Assembly: GCA_026545765.1 (NCBI GenBank)
Contig: CM048841.1
Span: 97,855,352 to 97,919,351 of the forward strand
Length of the DNA: 64,000 nucleotides
Direction of reading: 5' to 3'
From: Plantago major
Lineage: Eukaryota; Streptophyta; Magnoliopsida; Lamiales; Plantaginaceae
Numbering within the stretch: the first letter of the stretch is position 1; the number at the start of each line of letters is the position of its first letter. The notes beneath the pieces were generated by a model. The model did not search any database and was not told the origin of the DNA. It saw only the letters and a list, made by a program, of their open reading frames with translations. The position numbers were made by a program, and so were the translations under genes. Below are positions 1-11,935 of this stretch, piece after piece.

Positions 1-597
1 TGAAAGAGTTATTCCAACAATGAATACTCTTAGACAAACTCTAAAGCTAGCAGAAAACAAGAAGCCTAAACTCTTTTAATAAAATCTCGATTGATCATCA
101 AGAAAGGCTCAATGATTGCTCGGCTGAATCCTTGTATATATACTTGAGATATCGACAGCTCCCATCCAAGTCGAAAGGCAATAGGATCTCAGCAAAGGCA
201 ATTTTCCATGTTCTTGTTTTCTTCAATAATCAGCTAGAAGGAAATTCCCATATTAGTGTCTTCAACAATATATTTCCTTCTTGCTTTCTTCAACAATATT
301 CTTGAAAGATTCTCTCTTTAGATTGCATTCCTTATGTCCAAAGCAACTCAAACTCTTTCCTTATTCCTGCAGAAATTCGAATTGATTGCTTCGGTCAAGT
401 CATCAATCCAATTGGCACGCTTGTTTCTATGTTGTCTCTTGTCCGTAATGTTGTTCCAACATTGTATCGGCACTATTTCGCAATGTTGCACAACATTGAA
501 ATCCTGCAGTTCACAAACAACAACAACAAACACAAACATTGAACTGAATCATGAAAGATAAGATTAACTAATCAAGTGCAACTTGCATTTTCACTAC
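1..597. other. Intergenic or repeat-derived DNA, no gene recognised
   Basis: No convincing coding region, RNA gene or repeat border is seen. A 75-codon open frame at 334-561 has no recognisable domain. The stretch runs directly into the tandem arrays that follow and may belong to the same retroelement. Confidence 0.4.
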
Positions 598-1018
598 CAA
601 CCAGGCCATGCAGCTGACAAGCCGCCATCCATCCAGCTGACAGGCTGTCATCCAGCTGCAGGCTGCCCTCCAGCTGACGGGTTGTCCTGTCATCCAACTG
701 TTGGCTGCCACCCAGCTGACAGGAGGCCGCCATCCAGTTGTTGGCTGCCACCCACCTGACAGGAGGCTGCCATACGGTGTGAGTTGCCATCCATTGCGTC
801 ATCCATCCGTGACGACAGATGCCATCCATATCAGCTGTCGTCCAACCGACAGAAGTCGCCATCCAGTGACAGTACCATCCAACCAGCTGTCAAGCGGCCA
901 TCCGGATGACAGGTTGCCATCCAGCTGCCGTCATCCATCCAGCTGTCAAGCTGTCGTCTAGCTGACAGGCTGCCAAACAGCTTCCAGGCGGCCACCTAGC
1001 TGACAGGCTGCCATCCGA
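598..1018. repeat. Degenerate tandem array built on a CAGCTGACAGGCTGCCATC-like unit
   Basis: About 20 imperfect units of roughly 19-21 bp follow each other, each with a CAGCTG core and a GCCATC(C) end. Units differ by substitutions and small indels, so this is an old minisatellite. It is the first of three different arrays in a row. I infer it is the repeat-rich 3' untranslated part of the LTR element whose purine tract and LTR appear at 7391-8474. Confidence 0.75.
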
Positions 1019-1023
1019 TTGGG

Positions 1024-1495
1024 ATGGCATGCTACTCTACGGGCTGGCAAGCTATCATGCCATCATACAATATATGGTCGTTGAGCTACCATGCTACCAT
1101 CCAATATATGGTCAGTGAACTTCCATCCAAAATATGGTCGGCAAGCTACCATGCCACCCTACAGGCTAGCAAGCTATCATGCCATCATACATATATGGCC
1201 GGTGAGCTACCATGCCACCATCCAATATATGGTCATTGAGCTTCCATCCAAAATATGGTCGGCAAGCTACCATACCACCCTCCAAGCTGGCAAGCTATCA
1301 TGCCATCATACAATATATGGCTGGTGAGCTACCATGCCACCATGCCATCATCCAGTATATGGCCATTGAGCTTCCATCCAAAATGTGGTCGGTGAGCCAC
1401 CATGAAACTATTCCATCATCCAGTATATGGCCATTGAGCTTCCATCCAAAATATGGTCGGTGAGCTACTATGCCACCATGCTATCATCCAAAGGT
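1024..1495. repeat. Second tandem array, about 120-bp higher-order unit
   Basis: Short motifs (GAGCTACCATGCCACCATCC, AATATATGGTC, CTTCCATCCAAAATATGG) recur in a fixed order with a period near 120 bp. There are about four imperfect copies, clearest at 1098-1218 and 1219-1340. Open frames across this stretch are repeat artefacts, since the same words recur in each frame. Confidence 0.75.
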
Positions 1496-1499
1496 GTCT

Positions 1500-1800
1500 G
1501 TCTATAAGCTACCATCTTACTAGATTGACTTGTCCATGTTAAAATTTTCAGTCTGCAAGTTTTTGTCTTGCTAGAATCGCCCATCTTGAAATTTTCAGTC
1601 TGCAAGTTTCCGTCTTGCTAGATTGAACTGCCCATCTTGAAAATTTCATTCCGTAAGTTTCCATCTTACTTAATTGACTCGTCCAATTTTAAATGTCAAT
1701 CTGTAAGTCTCCGACTTACTAGATTAGCTTGTCCAACTGAGAATGCCAGTCACTAAAAATCCATCTCGCTAGGTTAGTTGTTCCCAGCCAAGTGTGTCTG
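1500..1800. repeat. Third tandem array, about 50-55-bp unit
   Basis: Five diverged units share the order CTTGCTAGATTG, CTTGTCCA, TTTTCAGTCTGCAAGTTTCC. The unit is unlike that of the two arrays before it. Three unrelated arrays in succession fit the hypervariable 3' UTR known from Tat/Ogre-type plant gypsy elements. That assignment is an inference. Confidence 0.65.
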
Positions 1801-1978
1801 TCAGTGAGCTTCTGCATTGCAAGTTTGGTGACTTGCTTTGCCAAGCTAATCACTAGATCACTATGAGTAACATCCACCTCTCTAACACCAATCACTCTCC
1901 TTATCAGTGAGCTTACTGTCTGTTATTCTAGTATACTTACGGGATAATTGACACCTTTGAAGGAGCAGCATAGCATAC

Positions 1979-2351
1979 TGTCACGGGATGAAACTTTGAT
2001 TCGTAAGAAATCCTCGACCCGTGCGGCACTAGACTAGTTCGCCCCGAGACTAGCTAGTAAGCCTTCCGACCAAGTGCTAAGTGTGTATGAAGAGTGTGTT
2101 GAGAACTTGAAAGTTTGCAAGAATGCTTTGTTTGCTTGTATTTGCTTGATGGTTCATTACAATGGCCAAAGGCCTATTTATATACATATCCACCTCCTTA
2201 AGGAAGGGTGGAGAGGATTCTAGTCCCTTCTATGTTCTAGAGAATTCTACATAATTCTACTATTCTACCATTTACAAGAACAATCTAGAAGTTGGGCTTT
2301 GGACCCCCTGAAAATTGGACTTGGGCTGCATAAACGATTTGGGCCATGACA
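1979..2351 (-). repeat. 3' LTR of the chromovirus
   Basis: This 373-bp direct repeat matches 6940-7313 except for one missing A near 2072 and one C/A change near 2225. Its ends are TGTCA...TGACA. Confidence 0.95.
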
Positions 2352-2363
2352 TTCTCCCCCACC
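2352..2363 (-). other. Polypurine tract of the chromovirus
   Basis: Read on the minus strand it is GGTGGGGGAGAA, immediately next to the 3' LTR. This is where plus-strand DNA synthesis is primed in LTR retrotransposons. Confidence 0.85.
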
Positions 2364-5300
2364 TAAGTCGTTGTCGTCCTCGGCTCGACCTTAGATCGGT
2401 ACTCGTTGATCTTGTGCCCGAATTGCCACAAATGATCTTCGTGCTCCCAGCTACTCTCGGCATCGGGTAGTCCCTTCCATCGAACGAAGTACTCTGTATA
2501 AGGAGGAACTCCTCTCCTTCGGATCTCTCGGTGGGAGATGACTTCTTCCACATCCTTGTCAAAGGAAGTGACGACGGCTGTGGGCTGTCGACTCGACTGT
2601 CCCCTCTCCGGATTCTCCTTGTCTTCGTGATAAGGTTTGAGTTGGCTCACATGGAAGACTGGATGAATCTTAAGCTTCCGCGGTAACCCCAAGCGATATG
2701 AAACATTCCCCACTCGCTTCTCGATCGGAAACGGCCCCTCGTACCTCCGTATTAACCCCTTATGTACGGACCTTAATGACTTGAACTGTTGGGGAAGTAG
2801 CTTCACCATGACTCGATCGCCTTCATGGAATTCCACCGCGCGTCTCTTGAGATCTGCCCACTTCTTCATTTTCTTGGCAGCTTTGTCCAGTGATGCCCAT
2901 GCTAAATCTGCCTCCTCCTGCAAGGATTTGGCAAAAGTATACGCCGACGGGCTATGTCCCGAGTACCCCGTGGCTAAGTTATGAGGAGTCAAAGGTTGCC
3001 TTCCGTTAGCCAATTCAAAAGGACTCCTCCCCGTAGATTCACTCCTCTGCAGATTGTAAGAGAACTGAGCGGTGTCCAGGAGCTTTGCCCAATCCTTCTG
3101 ATTAGCACTCACGTAGTGGTGAAGGTATAGCTCCAGCAATGCATTGACCCGCTCGGTCTGCCCGTCCGTCTGTGGATGGAAACTGGTCGAGAATGCCAAG
3201 TTGGAACCTAACAACTTGAACAATTCGGACCAAAACTTCCCCGTGAATCTTGGATCACGGTCACTCACGATCGTCTTCGGCACTCCCCAATGCTTCACGA
3301 CATGCTTCAAAAACAATTTGGCCGTATCCAAGGCTGTGACGTCGGATGGCGCCGGGATGAAGGTACCATACTTAGAGAACCTGTCCACGACCACAATAAT
3401 GGTACCATATCCCTCCGACTTGGGCAAACATGTGATAAAATCCATTGAGATGCTCTCAAATGGATGTTCTGGCATCGGTAGGGGTTGGAGCAATCCGGCT
3501 GGTTGTCGTTGTTCGATCTTGTCCTGTTGGCATACCAAGCATGTCCGGACGTAAGCCTCAACATCGTCCCTCATCTTTGGCCAATAATAGGAGTCCTCCA
3601 TTAAGGCCATGGTGCGATGTATCCCCGGATGTCCTGCCCACTGCGAGTCGTGACATTCCCTCAAAATGTCCCGCCGTAGACTTCCCCACTTGGGCACGAA
3701 CACCCGATCTCCTTTGGTGAACAACAACCCGTCCCGAACCCAAAATCTTTGTGTCTTCCCTTCTCGTGCCAGCTCCCTAATGTTTTGGGCCACCGGATCC
3801 TTTTCTAAGCCTTCCCGTATGCGCTCCTTGAGATTGGACTCGGGTTGGCTTATGGCAGCAAGATCCGCCCTCCGACTTAGATCATCGGCTACACGATTTG
3901 TAACCCCCGGCTTGTACTCCAATGTGTAGTCAAACTCTGCTAGAAACTCCTGCCACCGTGCCTGCTTTGGTGTGAGTTTCTTCTGGGTTTGGAAGTAGCT
4001 TGTGGCAACATTGTCCGTTCGGACCACAAACTTACTCCCGAGAAGGTAGTGCCTCCATGTGCGTAGACAATGCACGATTGCGGTCATCTGCTTCTCATGG
4101 ACCGTGTACCGCCTCTCCGTATCATTCAGCTTCCGACTCTCATAAGCTATCGGGTGTCCCTCTTGCATCAGCACCCCTCCAGTTGAAAAGTCGGATGCAT
4201 CTGTTTGGACCTCGTACTCCTTAGCATGATCCGGTAAGGCAAGTACCGGTTCCTCCGTTACTGCAGCCTTGAGTCGCTCAAAGGCCTCTTGGCATGCTTG
4301 GTCCCATGCCCATGTGTGGTTCTTCTTCAAGAGATTCGTCAATGGGGCGGCGATCTTGGAGTACCCCTTGATGAACCTCCGGTAATAGTTGATTAGCCCC
4401 AAGAAGGAACGTAACTGGGAAACATCCTTCGGGACTCCCCAATCCTGAATAGCCTTCACGTTGGCCTTATCCATCATGATTTGCCCCCTTTTTATGTGAT
4501 GGCCAAGGAAGGATACTTCGTCTTGGGCGAACGAGCACTTCTCCAATTTTGCATATAGCTCGTTCTCCCGCAAGGCCTGAAACACCAACCGAAGATGCTC
4601 CACATGGTCTTCCAATGTGGGTGAGTACACCACAATATCATCAAGATAGACAACTACAAACTTGTCTAGGTATGGACGAAACACCCTATTCATCAAAGTG
4701 CAAAACGTAGCAGGTGAATTTGTAAGCCCAAATGGCATGACAAGGAACTCATATGACCCATACCTTGTGACCATGGCGGTCTTTGGCTCATCTCCCTCTG
4801 CAATCCGGACTTGCCAATACCCCGATCGCAAGTCTATCTTGGAAAACCACTTAGCTCCTCCAAGTTGATCGAATAACTCCCCAATGAGTGGAATTGGGTA
4901 CTTGTTCCGGACCGTCAACTTGTTAAGTGCCCGGTAGTCCACACACATCCGTAGAGACCCATCATGTTTCTTCTGGAACAACACCGGGGCACCATAAGGG
5001 GACTTGGAGGGTTGGATCATCCCAGCATCCAACAACTCCTTCAATTGCCTTTGTAGCTCCTTTAACTCGGGCGGAGCCATCCGATAGGGCGTGCGGGATG
5101 GTGGCATCGACTCGGTCACCAACTCGATCTTGTCATCCACATCCCTCCGTGGTGGTAATCTTTTCGGGAGCTCCTTTGGCATCACATCCTTGAATTCGTC
5201 TAGCACCACCTGGACCTCTTGGGGAACCATGCTTTCTCCCTTGGGCTCCTCCTCATCATCGGGTAAGACAAATGCCGCAAATGTCCCTTCCCCGCTTTTG

Positions 5301-5545
5301 AGTCCCCGATTGAATTGCATGGCCGAGAGCACCCTCGTGCCCCTTTCTTCCCTCCTAGACGGAATGGCCCTAGTATTCTCATGATCCAAAATGATTAGAG
5401 AATCAGAAAAAGGAGCAATAAAAGCCCGAACCTGATCAAACCATCGTAGTCCCAAAACTGCCTCATAATCATCCATGGGAACTACGGTGAATGAGACTTC
5501 CCCTTGCGGTCTCAATGCGCACTCCCACTCTGTTGGCTCGCCCAC
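2363..5545 (-). CDS. pol: Chromovirus Pol: protease end, RT, RNase H, integrase, chromodomain
   Basis: The frame is open for 1060 codons. In order I see the protease tail ([13 protein letters not shown], about 21-33), reverse transcriptase with the YLDD catalytic box at 300-303, RNase H with Asp449, the integrase zinc finger (His632, His639, Cys669, Cys672), integrase core residues Asp702, Asp762 and Glu798, and a C-terminal chromodomain at about 998-1042 ([13 protein letters not shown]). All catalytic residues I can check are present. The 5545 end is only where the frame opens, at a GTG, and is not a natural start. The protease begins in the gag frame, so Pol would be made by a +1 frame change or the element is disabled here. 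It would copy element RNA into DNA and insert it, with the chromodomain steering it to chromatin. Confidence 0.93.
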   Translation of the reverse strand: MGEPTEWECALRPQGEVSFTVVPMDDYEAVLGLRWFDQVRAFIAPFSDSLIILDHENTRAIPSRREERGTRVLSAMQFNRGLKSGEGTFAAFVLPDDEEEPKGESMVPQEVQVVLDEFKDVMPKELPKRLPPRRDVDDKIELVTESMPPSRTPYRMAPPELKELQRQLKELLDAGMIQPSKSPYGAPVLFQKKHDGSLRMCVDYRALNKLTVRNKYPIPLIGELFDQLGGAKWFSKIDLRSGYWQVRIAEGDEPKTAMVTRYGSYEFLVMPFGLTNSPATFCTLMNRVFRPYLDKFVVVYLDDIVVYSPTLEDHVEHLRLVFQALRENELYAKLEKCSFAQDEVSFLGHHIKRGQIMMDKANVKAIQDWGVPKDVSQLRSFLGLINYYRRFIKGYSKIAAPLTNLLKKNHTWAWDQACQEAFERLKAAVTEEPVLALPDHAKEYEVQTDASDFSTGGVLMQEGHPIAYESRKLNDTERRYTVHEKQMTAIVHCLRTWRHYLLGSKFVVRTDNVATSYFQTQKKLTPKQARWQEFLAEFDYTLEYKPGVTNRVADDLSRRADLAAISQPESNLKERIREGLEKDPVAQNIRELAREGKTQRFWVRDGLLFTKGDRVFVPKWGSLRRDILRECHDSQWAGHPGIHRTMALMEDSYYWPKMRDDVEAYVRTCLVCQQDKIEQRQPAGLLQPLPMPEHPFESISMDFITCLPKSEGYGTIIVVVDRFSKYGTFIPAPSDVTALDTAKLFLKHVVKHWGVPKTIVSDRDPRFTGKFWSELFKLLGSNLAFSTSFHPQTDGQTERVNALLELYLHHYVSANQKDWAKLLDTAQFSYNLQRSESTGRSPFELANGRQPLTPHNLATGYSGHSPSAYTFAKSLQEEADLAWASLDKAAKKMKKWADLKRRAVEFHEGDRVMVKLLPQQFKSLRSVHKGLIRRYEGPFPIEKRVGNVSYRLGLPRKLKIHPVFHVSQLKPYHEDKENPERGQSSRQPTAVVTSFDKDVEEVISHREIRRRGVPPYTEYFVRWKGLPDAESSWEHEDHLWQFGHKINEYRSKVEPRTTTT

Positions 5546-6857
5546 ATATCTTCTTTGGAGCCGTGTTTACGGACTTCATTGACCCTTGGCTTGGTGAGAT
5601 AGCCAACTTCAAGGCCCTTGCTACTTCCTCCCGCATGTAATTGTGGGTTGCTCCAGTATCCACAAGTGCCTTCACGATCTTGCCCCCGATCAAGGCGTCC
5701 ACAAACATATACCCCCTTCTTGGACCCTTGATTGGCTCGACATTTGCCTTGAGAGCGTTAAGCAAGTGCAAGGATCCCATTTGAGCACTTTCATCTTCCG
5801 TCTCGGACTCATCGGATCCTTGTGCCGCTGCAACCTTCTTTCCTCTCATGGGACAATTATATTTGAAGTGAGTAGTGGAACCACAAATGTGACAAGCTTT
5901 GGACTTACCCGAATCCTCCGCAAGCTTCCCGAAAGAGGACACCATCTTCCCCGTCTTAGATGGGCGGTCTCCCCCACCTTTTCCCTTGTCCTCCCTCCTG
6001 AACTTGGGCTTGTCACTCAAAGGTTTCAACTCAATCAACCTTTCGGCCACCGCAATGGCCTCCGAAACATTCTGTGCGTTTGCCCGTTGAATCTCAAGCT
6101 TTGCCCATGGCTTGAGACCATCGATGAATGCAAAGAGGGCCTCCGAGTCCGTTAGGCTTGGCAACTCGAGCATGATTTCTTGGAACTCCTTCACATACTC
6201 CTTGATGGACTTGCTATGCGCCAATTGCTTGAGCCTAGCCCGAGCCTCGAACACCACATTCTGTGGGTAGAATTGGCGCTTGAACTCGGCCTTGAAATCG
6301 TCCCATGTCTCCATCCGGACAGTGCCTCGTTCAATGTCCGTCTCACGCCTCCTCCACCATAGGAGATCCGTCTCAACCAAGTAGTAAGGAGCCGTTTGTA
6401 ACTTGGTTGCATCATCCCGAATGTTGCAAGCACCAAAGTACCGCTCCATTGCCCATAGAAAATCATCGATCTCCCGAGCATTCCTAGACCCCTTGAATGG
6501 GTTAGGCCTTGGAACATCAATCCGATGAGGTGACGCACCTCCCTGTTCCCCAACATTGGCCATAGCCCTTTCAAGTATAACCATTTTGCCCTTGATGGTT
6601 TCCCATGCCTCCTTCATCTCCGCCTTGTAGGCTTCGAACATGGCATGAATGTCCGTGTTATGAGAGTTGATGGTGGACAACATCTGCCCCTCCAACTCCT
6701 CATGGTTCTCCTCCAACGCCCTTACCCGCTCCATCATGTCCTCCAGCGCCTTACTGTGGTCGTCCATGAATCCCTCGACCCAGGCCACCCGAGTCTCCAT
6801 GGACTTAACCCCCCTCGCGCCACTTGGAGCATCACTCACGTTGGAACCGGACTCCAT
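5469..6857 (-). CDS. gag: Chromovirus Gag with retropepsin start
   Basis: The first ATG is at 6857. The open frame extends back to 6938, but that part overlaps the primer-binding site and starts at GTG. About 462 codons encode a charged, coiled-coil-like N-terminus, a retrotransposon Gag domain (middle third, with a FYPQN motif), a CCHC zinc knuckle ([14 protein letters not shown], about 322-335) and the protease active site DTGA at about 400. The frame then ends early. Protease similarity carries on in the +1 frame after the GGGG run at 5500-5503, so either one base was gained here or a ribosomal frameshift is used. Gag would form the particle and bind the RNA. Confidence 0.88.
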   Translation of the reverse strand: MESGSNVSDAPSGARGVKSMETRVAWVEGFMDDHSKALEDMMERVRALEENHEELEGQMLSTINSHNTDIHAMFEAYKAEMKEAWETIKGKMVILERAMANVGEQGGASPHRIDVPRPNPFKGSRNAREIDDFLWAMERYFGACNIRDDATKLQTAPYYLVETDLLWWRRRETDIERGTVRMETWDDFKAEFKRQFYPQNVVFEARARLKQLAHSKSIKEYVKEFQEIMLELPSLTDSEALFAFIDGLKPWAKLEIQRANAQNVSEAIAVAERLIELKPLSDKPKFRREDKGKGGGDRPSKTGKMVSSFGKLAEDSGKSKACHICGSTTHFKYNCPMRGKKVAAAQGSDESETEDESAQMGSLHLLNALKANVEPIKGPRRGYMFVDALIGGKIVKALVDTGATHNYMREEVARALKLAISPSQGSMKSVNTAPKKICGRANRVGVRIETARGSLIHRSSHG

Positions 6858-6925
6858 TCCTTCCTTCTTGCACAAACTTTCCTCAAGAACTACCTCAAAC
6901 ACGAAAGCTACAGAACCACAGCGTG

Positions 6926-6937
6926 GCTCTGATACCA
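6926..6937 (-). other. Primer-binding site, initiator-Met tRNA type
   Basis: Read on the minus strand it is TGGTATCAGAGC, the classic complement of the 3' end of plant initiator methionine tRNA. It starts two bases inside the 5' LTR border. Confidence 0.93.
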
Positions 6938-6939
6938 CT

Positions 6940-7313
6940 TGTCACGGGATGAAACTTTGATTCGTAAGAAATCCTCGACCCGTGCGGCACTAGACTAGTT
7001 CGCCCCGAGACTAGCTAGTAAGCCTTCCGACCAAAGTGCTAAGTGTGTATGAAGAGTGTGTTGAGAACTTGAAAGTTTGCAAGAATGCTTTGTTTGCTTG
7101 TATTTGCTTGATGGTTCATTACAATGGCCAAAGGCCTATTTATATACATATCCACCTCCTTAAGGAAGGGTGGAGAGGATTCTAGTCACTTCTATGTTCT
7201 AGAGAATTCTACATAATTCTACTATTCTACCATTTACAAGAACAATCTAGAAGTTGGGCTTTGGACCCCCTGAAAATTGGACTTGGGCTGCATAAACGAT
7301 TTGGGCCATGACA
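6940..7313 (-). repeat. 5' LTR of the chromovirus
   Basis: This 374-bp repeat is followed on the minus strand by the primer-binding site, so it is the promoter LTR. It matches 1979-2351 except for two differences. Confidence 0.95.
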
Positions 7314-7390
7314 ATACGCCTGCAACCCCGCGTGCATCGCTTTTTTGGGCATAGAACTTCTACTATCCGACTCGAGACACTCGACTCGAA

Positions 7391-8474
7391 GAGTGGGGGA
7401 CAAACTGTATTGGCCAAAATTTGTTCTTCTCAACAAGACTGACAATTTGGTCCATCAAGGCTACGGCCCAATCCATAGTCCATTAACGAGTCCATCTTGG
7501 CTTCATAAGCGAGTTGAGTTCCAACAGGTCACCGGGCGAAGCCACCAAGTTGAGTTGTCATCCAACCAAGTAGTCTACATGCTACCTGACTCACTTGACC
7601 TCTCCAACCTCCCAGACGGTTGACAAGCTAGCCAACTCATCTCACAAGTCTGACCCCAGCATTTAGCTGACAGACTATGGCGACCGACTTTTGGTCGATG
7701 ACGACATGGCAGCAGACAGCAGCAAGAACTTTGGTGACAGATCATGGCAGCCATCTTTTGGCTAACAGACCATGCACCGACTTTTGGTCGACAGACTATA
7801 TGAAGTCGGCTAATGCACAATCGAGCTCGCCTTGCTTGACTGACTTAGTCAGTCAGGAAGGAACAAACTCGAAACCTCCTATCCAACTACTTGGTACATG
7901 GTCCAACCCACTTAGGGAGTTCCAACGACTTCCCCGAGATTCGCGAACAGACTCCAACGGTGGTTGAACTATATAGAGAAGAGTGGGGAGACATGGATGA
8001 TCATCGCATTCTGACGGAAAAAAACCCTAGCAATCAATCTCTCACGCCTCCAACTCTCTCAAGCTCTTTGATCAACATCGACCGTCACCTACCATCATCC
8101 ACCATCGCTCATCACCATCCATCATCAACCTTCAACCATCCGCCATCGTCCATCGTCATCCATCTCTGTCAGACAACTACCAGCTAGCTCCTTCCTGTAA
8201 GGTCAGCTAGCCCACTGCCGGTGTTCGTCCACCACGTTGCCGAACCGACTCAACCAACAGGATAAGTCGACGCTTGTCGTCATCTCACTCCTACCTCTTT
8301 CATTTGATTACGCTGTCTGCTAGTCCTCTAACTTGAGCGTCGGAGTTCATACGGTCGGCACCACACCGGTGTCACCTTGGAACCTCACGTCTATGTTTGC
8401 TACCGTTGCCTTGCAGGTTGTTGGTGCCCCCAATTTCTAACCCTAATTTGATTGTAGATTTCTGAGCGTCTACA
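7391..8474 (+). mobile_element. 3' end of a second LTR element: purine tract and probable LTR
   Basis: A purine-rich tract GAGTGGGGGA (7391-7400) lies just before a TG at 7406. A TCTACA at 8469-8474 could be the far LTR end, giving an LTR of about 1069 bp. A TATA-like sequence (ACTATATAGAG, near 7969) lies mid-LTR. Short GACTTTTGGTCGACAGAC-type repeats occur inside (7680-7800). No matching 5' LTR is in the window, so the borders are inferred. The right border abuts copia coding sequence, as expected if this element inserted into a copia element. Its interior would extend left to the tandem arrays, and the chromovirus inserted into it. Confidence 0.5.
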
Positions 8475-9688
8475 GTAGCTGAGTTCAATTTGAATTTACA
8501 TCAGATGAACGTAACTTCTGCATTTCTGCATGGGAAATTGGATGAGGAGATATATATGAGCATACCAGAAAGAGTTGATATATCTGATAGAGAAAACAAA
8601 GCTTGTTTGCTCTTAGGATCATTGTATGGTCTCAAGCAAAGCCCTAGACAATGGTACAAAAGGGTTTGATAAGTTTATGCTCAACCATGATTTTAGAAGG
8701 TGTGTATATTTCTAGGGAGGTAACATTGACAATATGACATATATGCTCATATATGTTGATGGCATGCTTATAGCCAGCAAGCATACGATCAGTATAACAG
8801 ATGTCAAGAATCTATTGAAATCAGAATTTGAGATGAAAGATTTGGGAATAGCTAAGAGAATACTAGGAATTGATATCATTCATGGAAGTGATGGAAAGAT
8901 CATTCTGAATCAGAGTTTATACTTGGACAAGGTGTTGAGAATATTCAATATGCACAAATCCAAGCATGCTGCAACTCCCTAGGAATTCAGTTCAAGCTAT
9001 TCTGTAAATCTTGTCCTACATCTGATGAAGAGAAGAAGAGCATTGAGAATATTCCATATGCTATAGTGCTATGTGGTCTATCATGTACTCAATGGTTTGT
9101 TGCAGACTAGACTTGGCTCATGCAATGAGCTCAGTTAGCAGATATATGGATAATTCAGGCAAGAATCATTGGGAGGCTGTGAAATGGTTGCTCACGTATA
9201 TTTGAGGAACTATACAACTGGGATTGGTGTTTGAGAAACAACAATCAGAGATGGACTCACTTGTGGGGTATGTAGACTCAGACTATGTTGCAAACTTGGA
9301 TACTAGGAAATCCTATGGTACAACTGTAAGTTGGAAGTCTACTCATCAGCATGTGGTTGCTTTATCAACAACTGAAGCTGAGTTTATGGCTATGACTGAA
9401 GCTATAAAGGAAGCTATATGGCTAAAGGAAATACTTGGTCAATATGGTGTTGTGCAGATACATGTTACTATCAATTGTGATAGACAGAGTGATATTCATT
9501 TGTCAAAGCACCAGGCATATCATGACAGGTCTAAATATATTGATATCAAATTTCATTTTGTGAGTGATGAGGTTGAGAAGGATACTAACAATATTGAGAA
9601 GATAAGCACAGATGTTAATCCTGCAGATGGACTCACTAAGTCAATTTATGTAATGAAATCAGATCTTGTCTTAGTTCTATCAAGTTGA
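8475..9688 (+). pseudogene. Ty1/copia Pol remnant, RT and RNase H
   Basis: The translation matches copia reverse transcriptase from the HQMNVTSAFLHG motif through LYGLKQSPRQWYKR, then a frame change near 8665, a stop near 8713 and an open piece at 8734-8982. The catalytic YVDD box is changed to YVDG. After several stops and shifts (8980-9220) the RNase H part reads well at 9224-9688 (GYVDSDYVANLDTRKS, ALSTTEAEFMA, HDRSKYIDIKFHF). Gag, protease, integrase and the start of RT are absent; they probably lie left of the window, beyond the inserted LTR element. It cannot be functional. Confidence 0.85.
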
Positions 9689-10650
9689 TGGAGGAAAGGG
9701 TTGTATCCTAACTCTAGGGATACTGAGATTTATCAAATATAAGCTAAGGTGGAGAACTGGCTGGATTAGCTTGATATCTTCTGGAGAAAGTGATGGTGTT
9801 ATGAGAACACTGAGTTATGAAGAGTGACAGAAGACTAGTGCTGTTGGATCACATGATTGTGTTGTGTTTTGGTGTTGCGTAGACACTGGAGGAAACACAT
9901 ATAACATAACAAGTGATGACGAGATGTGCTGATGTGTTCTAATCCTATTGATTCTGGTAATTTGAAGAGAGAAAGCTTGTTACTTGAGTAACTAACTTGC
10001 AGAGATTTGTTCATCATCAAATTGGAGCGGTTATGGATGGATTAGAGTATATAAACATCTTGTAACTGTTTTAGCTCTTTAGTTCATTGTTGTAATCACT
10101 TTCAAAAGAACAATTTCTCTGATTTTCATAGTAAGCAGTTAGGCGAAACAGAGTAGCTTGAGAAGCTTGAAACTCTTGTGGATTCACATTGTAATCTGTT
10201 CTTTCTTTTTCATAGTGGAAGTTTGGTAATTTTCGTGGATGTAGGTGCAAACTTAACCACGTAAATTCTTGTGTTGATTGTTCGATTGTCGTTATTGCTT
10301 GATTGCTCTGTTTAGGATTCTTAGTAGCAATTGGGGAATTGCAGAGGTTAATCTTTACCATAGTAGAAGCGTGTATCGCAGTTGTGCAATGAATGGTAAA
10401 AGCGTGTATCAGTTGTGCAATGAACTCGGATTCGGGATGATAAAAGAATGTGATGGTGGGTGGTCACGGTCTCTGCAAATTCCAAGTGGAAAATGTAGTC
10501 AATGGGTCAATTCTGATTCATTGTATGATTACTTATTTTTCCTTCTCTATTGGTACTTGGTAGGTTAAAATCTTTTTCAATCTTATATGTTTCAATGTTT
10601 GGGTGCATTATATTAGTTCATGCATTATTTTTCATAATTGACAAACAAAC
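9689..10650 (+). repeat. Probable 3' LTR of the copia remnant
   Basis: A purine tract AAGGTGGAGA (9746-9755) follows the RNase H end, as in the full copia element at 39 kb. A TG at 9758 would start the LTR. A good TATA box (GTATATAAA, near 10048-10056) followed by TTGTAACT fits an LTR promoter. I could not fix the right end, and no second copy is present to confirm it. Confidence 0.45.
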
Positions 10651-10765
10651 AACCATGTAGGTATTTATGCTCTCCTGCTCGAGGAAATTCATAGAATTAA
10701 TCCCAAGTATTCATTTCTTTTCTTTTCTAGTTTAGTCACAAACATACAATCTCTCACTCTCCACT
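10651..10765. other. Short AT-rich spacer
   Basis: No feature is recognised between the presumed LTR and the short tandem repeat. Confidence 0.3.
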
Positions 10766-10915
10766 TTTGACGGAAACTAACGAAATATTAAAGCCCATCC
10801 CTTCGATCTCTACTTTTGACGGAAACTAACGAAATGATTAAAGCCCATCCCTTCGATCTCTACTATTGACGGAAACTAACGAAATGATTAAAGCCCATCA
10901 TCCCTTCGATCTTTG
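10766..10915. repeat. Three tandem copies of a 49-50-bp unit
   Basis: The unit carries TTTGACGGAAACTAACGAAA, TTAAAGCCCATC and CCTTCGATCTCTAC. Copies begin near 10766, 10815 and 10865 and are nearly identical, so the duplication is recent. Confidence 0.9.
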
Positions 10916-11098
10916 ACATTCCATTGTACGGCATATACGAAAGTATGGACACAGTTAAGCATCTATTTAAAATAACATAACAATCTATTGATTAGTTATC
11001 TTATCTATGTTACTTCACAATATAATAGACTTAAAATGATAATAGACTTAAGATAATAATGTACAAATTTTTTAATTATTGTATCGTATAGCATATAT

Positions 11099-11380
11099 TT
11101 CCTCCGCCCCGATCAAAGTTTTACATTTTGTCATTTTAATTGTTCCATACAAAACTTTTCATTTTCATTTTTAGTAATGGGACTACGTACCCTACTTAAC
11201 CAATAACATCTTAAAACACTCTTATTTACAACTTTACCAACTCTTTATTTCCTTTTTATTCATTTTTTATTGTTTCTTCATTTAAATAATACTCAACTTT
11301 CCACTTTATCAGCCCACTAATCAAATTTAAATTATTTTTTATTAATTTTTCATTTAAATAAAATTCAATATTCCCCATTC

Positions 11381-11431
<51 letters not shown>
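11099..11431. repeat. MITE-like fragment ending in a (TAA)n microsatellite
   Basis: CCTCCGCCCCGATCAAAG at 11101 resembles the start of a Stowaway terminal repeat, but no matching right end is seen, so this is a truncated copy. A run of about 16 TAA triplets (11381-11430) follows directly and adjoins the next MITE. Confidence 0.45.
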
Positions 11432-11433
11432 TA

Positions 11434-11694
11434 CTCCCTCCATCCCACACTAGTTGTCCATTTTTTGTCATTTTGAGCGTCCCAATATAGTTGTCTAGTT
11501 TCATTTCTTTATCATTTGAGGAAAAAGTATATTATATTATTTTCTCTACTACTTCCAATCAAGTCAAAAAGTAAATTAAACAACCAAACTAACTATTAAT
11601 ACAGTTACAAATTAAACTCCATATGTAATATAGTGGCATAATATTAATTTCCGTCTCAAAAATTAAATGGGCAATTGAAATGGGACGGAGGGAG
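11434..11694. mobile_element. Stowaway-type MITE, 261 bp
   Basis: The inverted ends are CTCCCTCCATCCCA on the left and TGGGACGGAGGGAG on the right, flanked by TA on both sides (11432-11433 and 11695-11696). Stowaway MITEs are non-autonomous relatives of Tc1/mariner elements and carry no genes. Confidence 0.92.
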
Positions 11695-11696
11695 TA

Positions 11697-11935
11697 TATA
11701 TACTAGTTCTTGAGTATGATTTACTTATCATATGTAAGTTACATTTGCGAAACACACACACACACCAATCTCTAACCCTTATTATAGTGTGTGCGGGAGG
11801 AGGGGGGGGGGGGTAGGTTGCAAGATGGAAGTTTGAGCTTGATGCAAATGGCCAAAATATCCTCTGCCTTATATGATTTTCAATCAAAGGAAAAAGTCAC
11901 ATACACAAACACACACATATAGCTTACTATTAAAG
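11697..11935. other. Intergenic spacer with short CA and poly-G tracts
   Basis: It holds (CA)n near 11753 and 11908 and a G-rich run near 11800-11813. No gene is seen. Confidence 0.4.

Larger units (their letters stand above)
1979..7313 (-). mobile_element. Ty3/gypsy chromovirus, full length, recent insertion
   Basis: The element is 5.3 kb and lies on the minus strand. Its two LTRs start TGTCA and end TGACA and differ by one substitution and one single-base indel, which points to a recent insertion. The sequence ATAC flanks both ends (1975-1978 and 7314-7317), a 4-bp match for the usual 4-5-bp target duplication. An initiator-Met tRNA type primer site and a polypurine tract sit at the expected places. 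Gag and a 1060-codon pol reading frame that ends in a chromodomain place it in the plant chromoviruses. It sits inside the remains of another LTR element. Confidence 0.95.

Noticed and set aside
701..1463. Several 70-90-codon frames over the left tandem arrays
   Set aside because: The same words appear in all frames because the DNA is repetitive; no domain is present.
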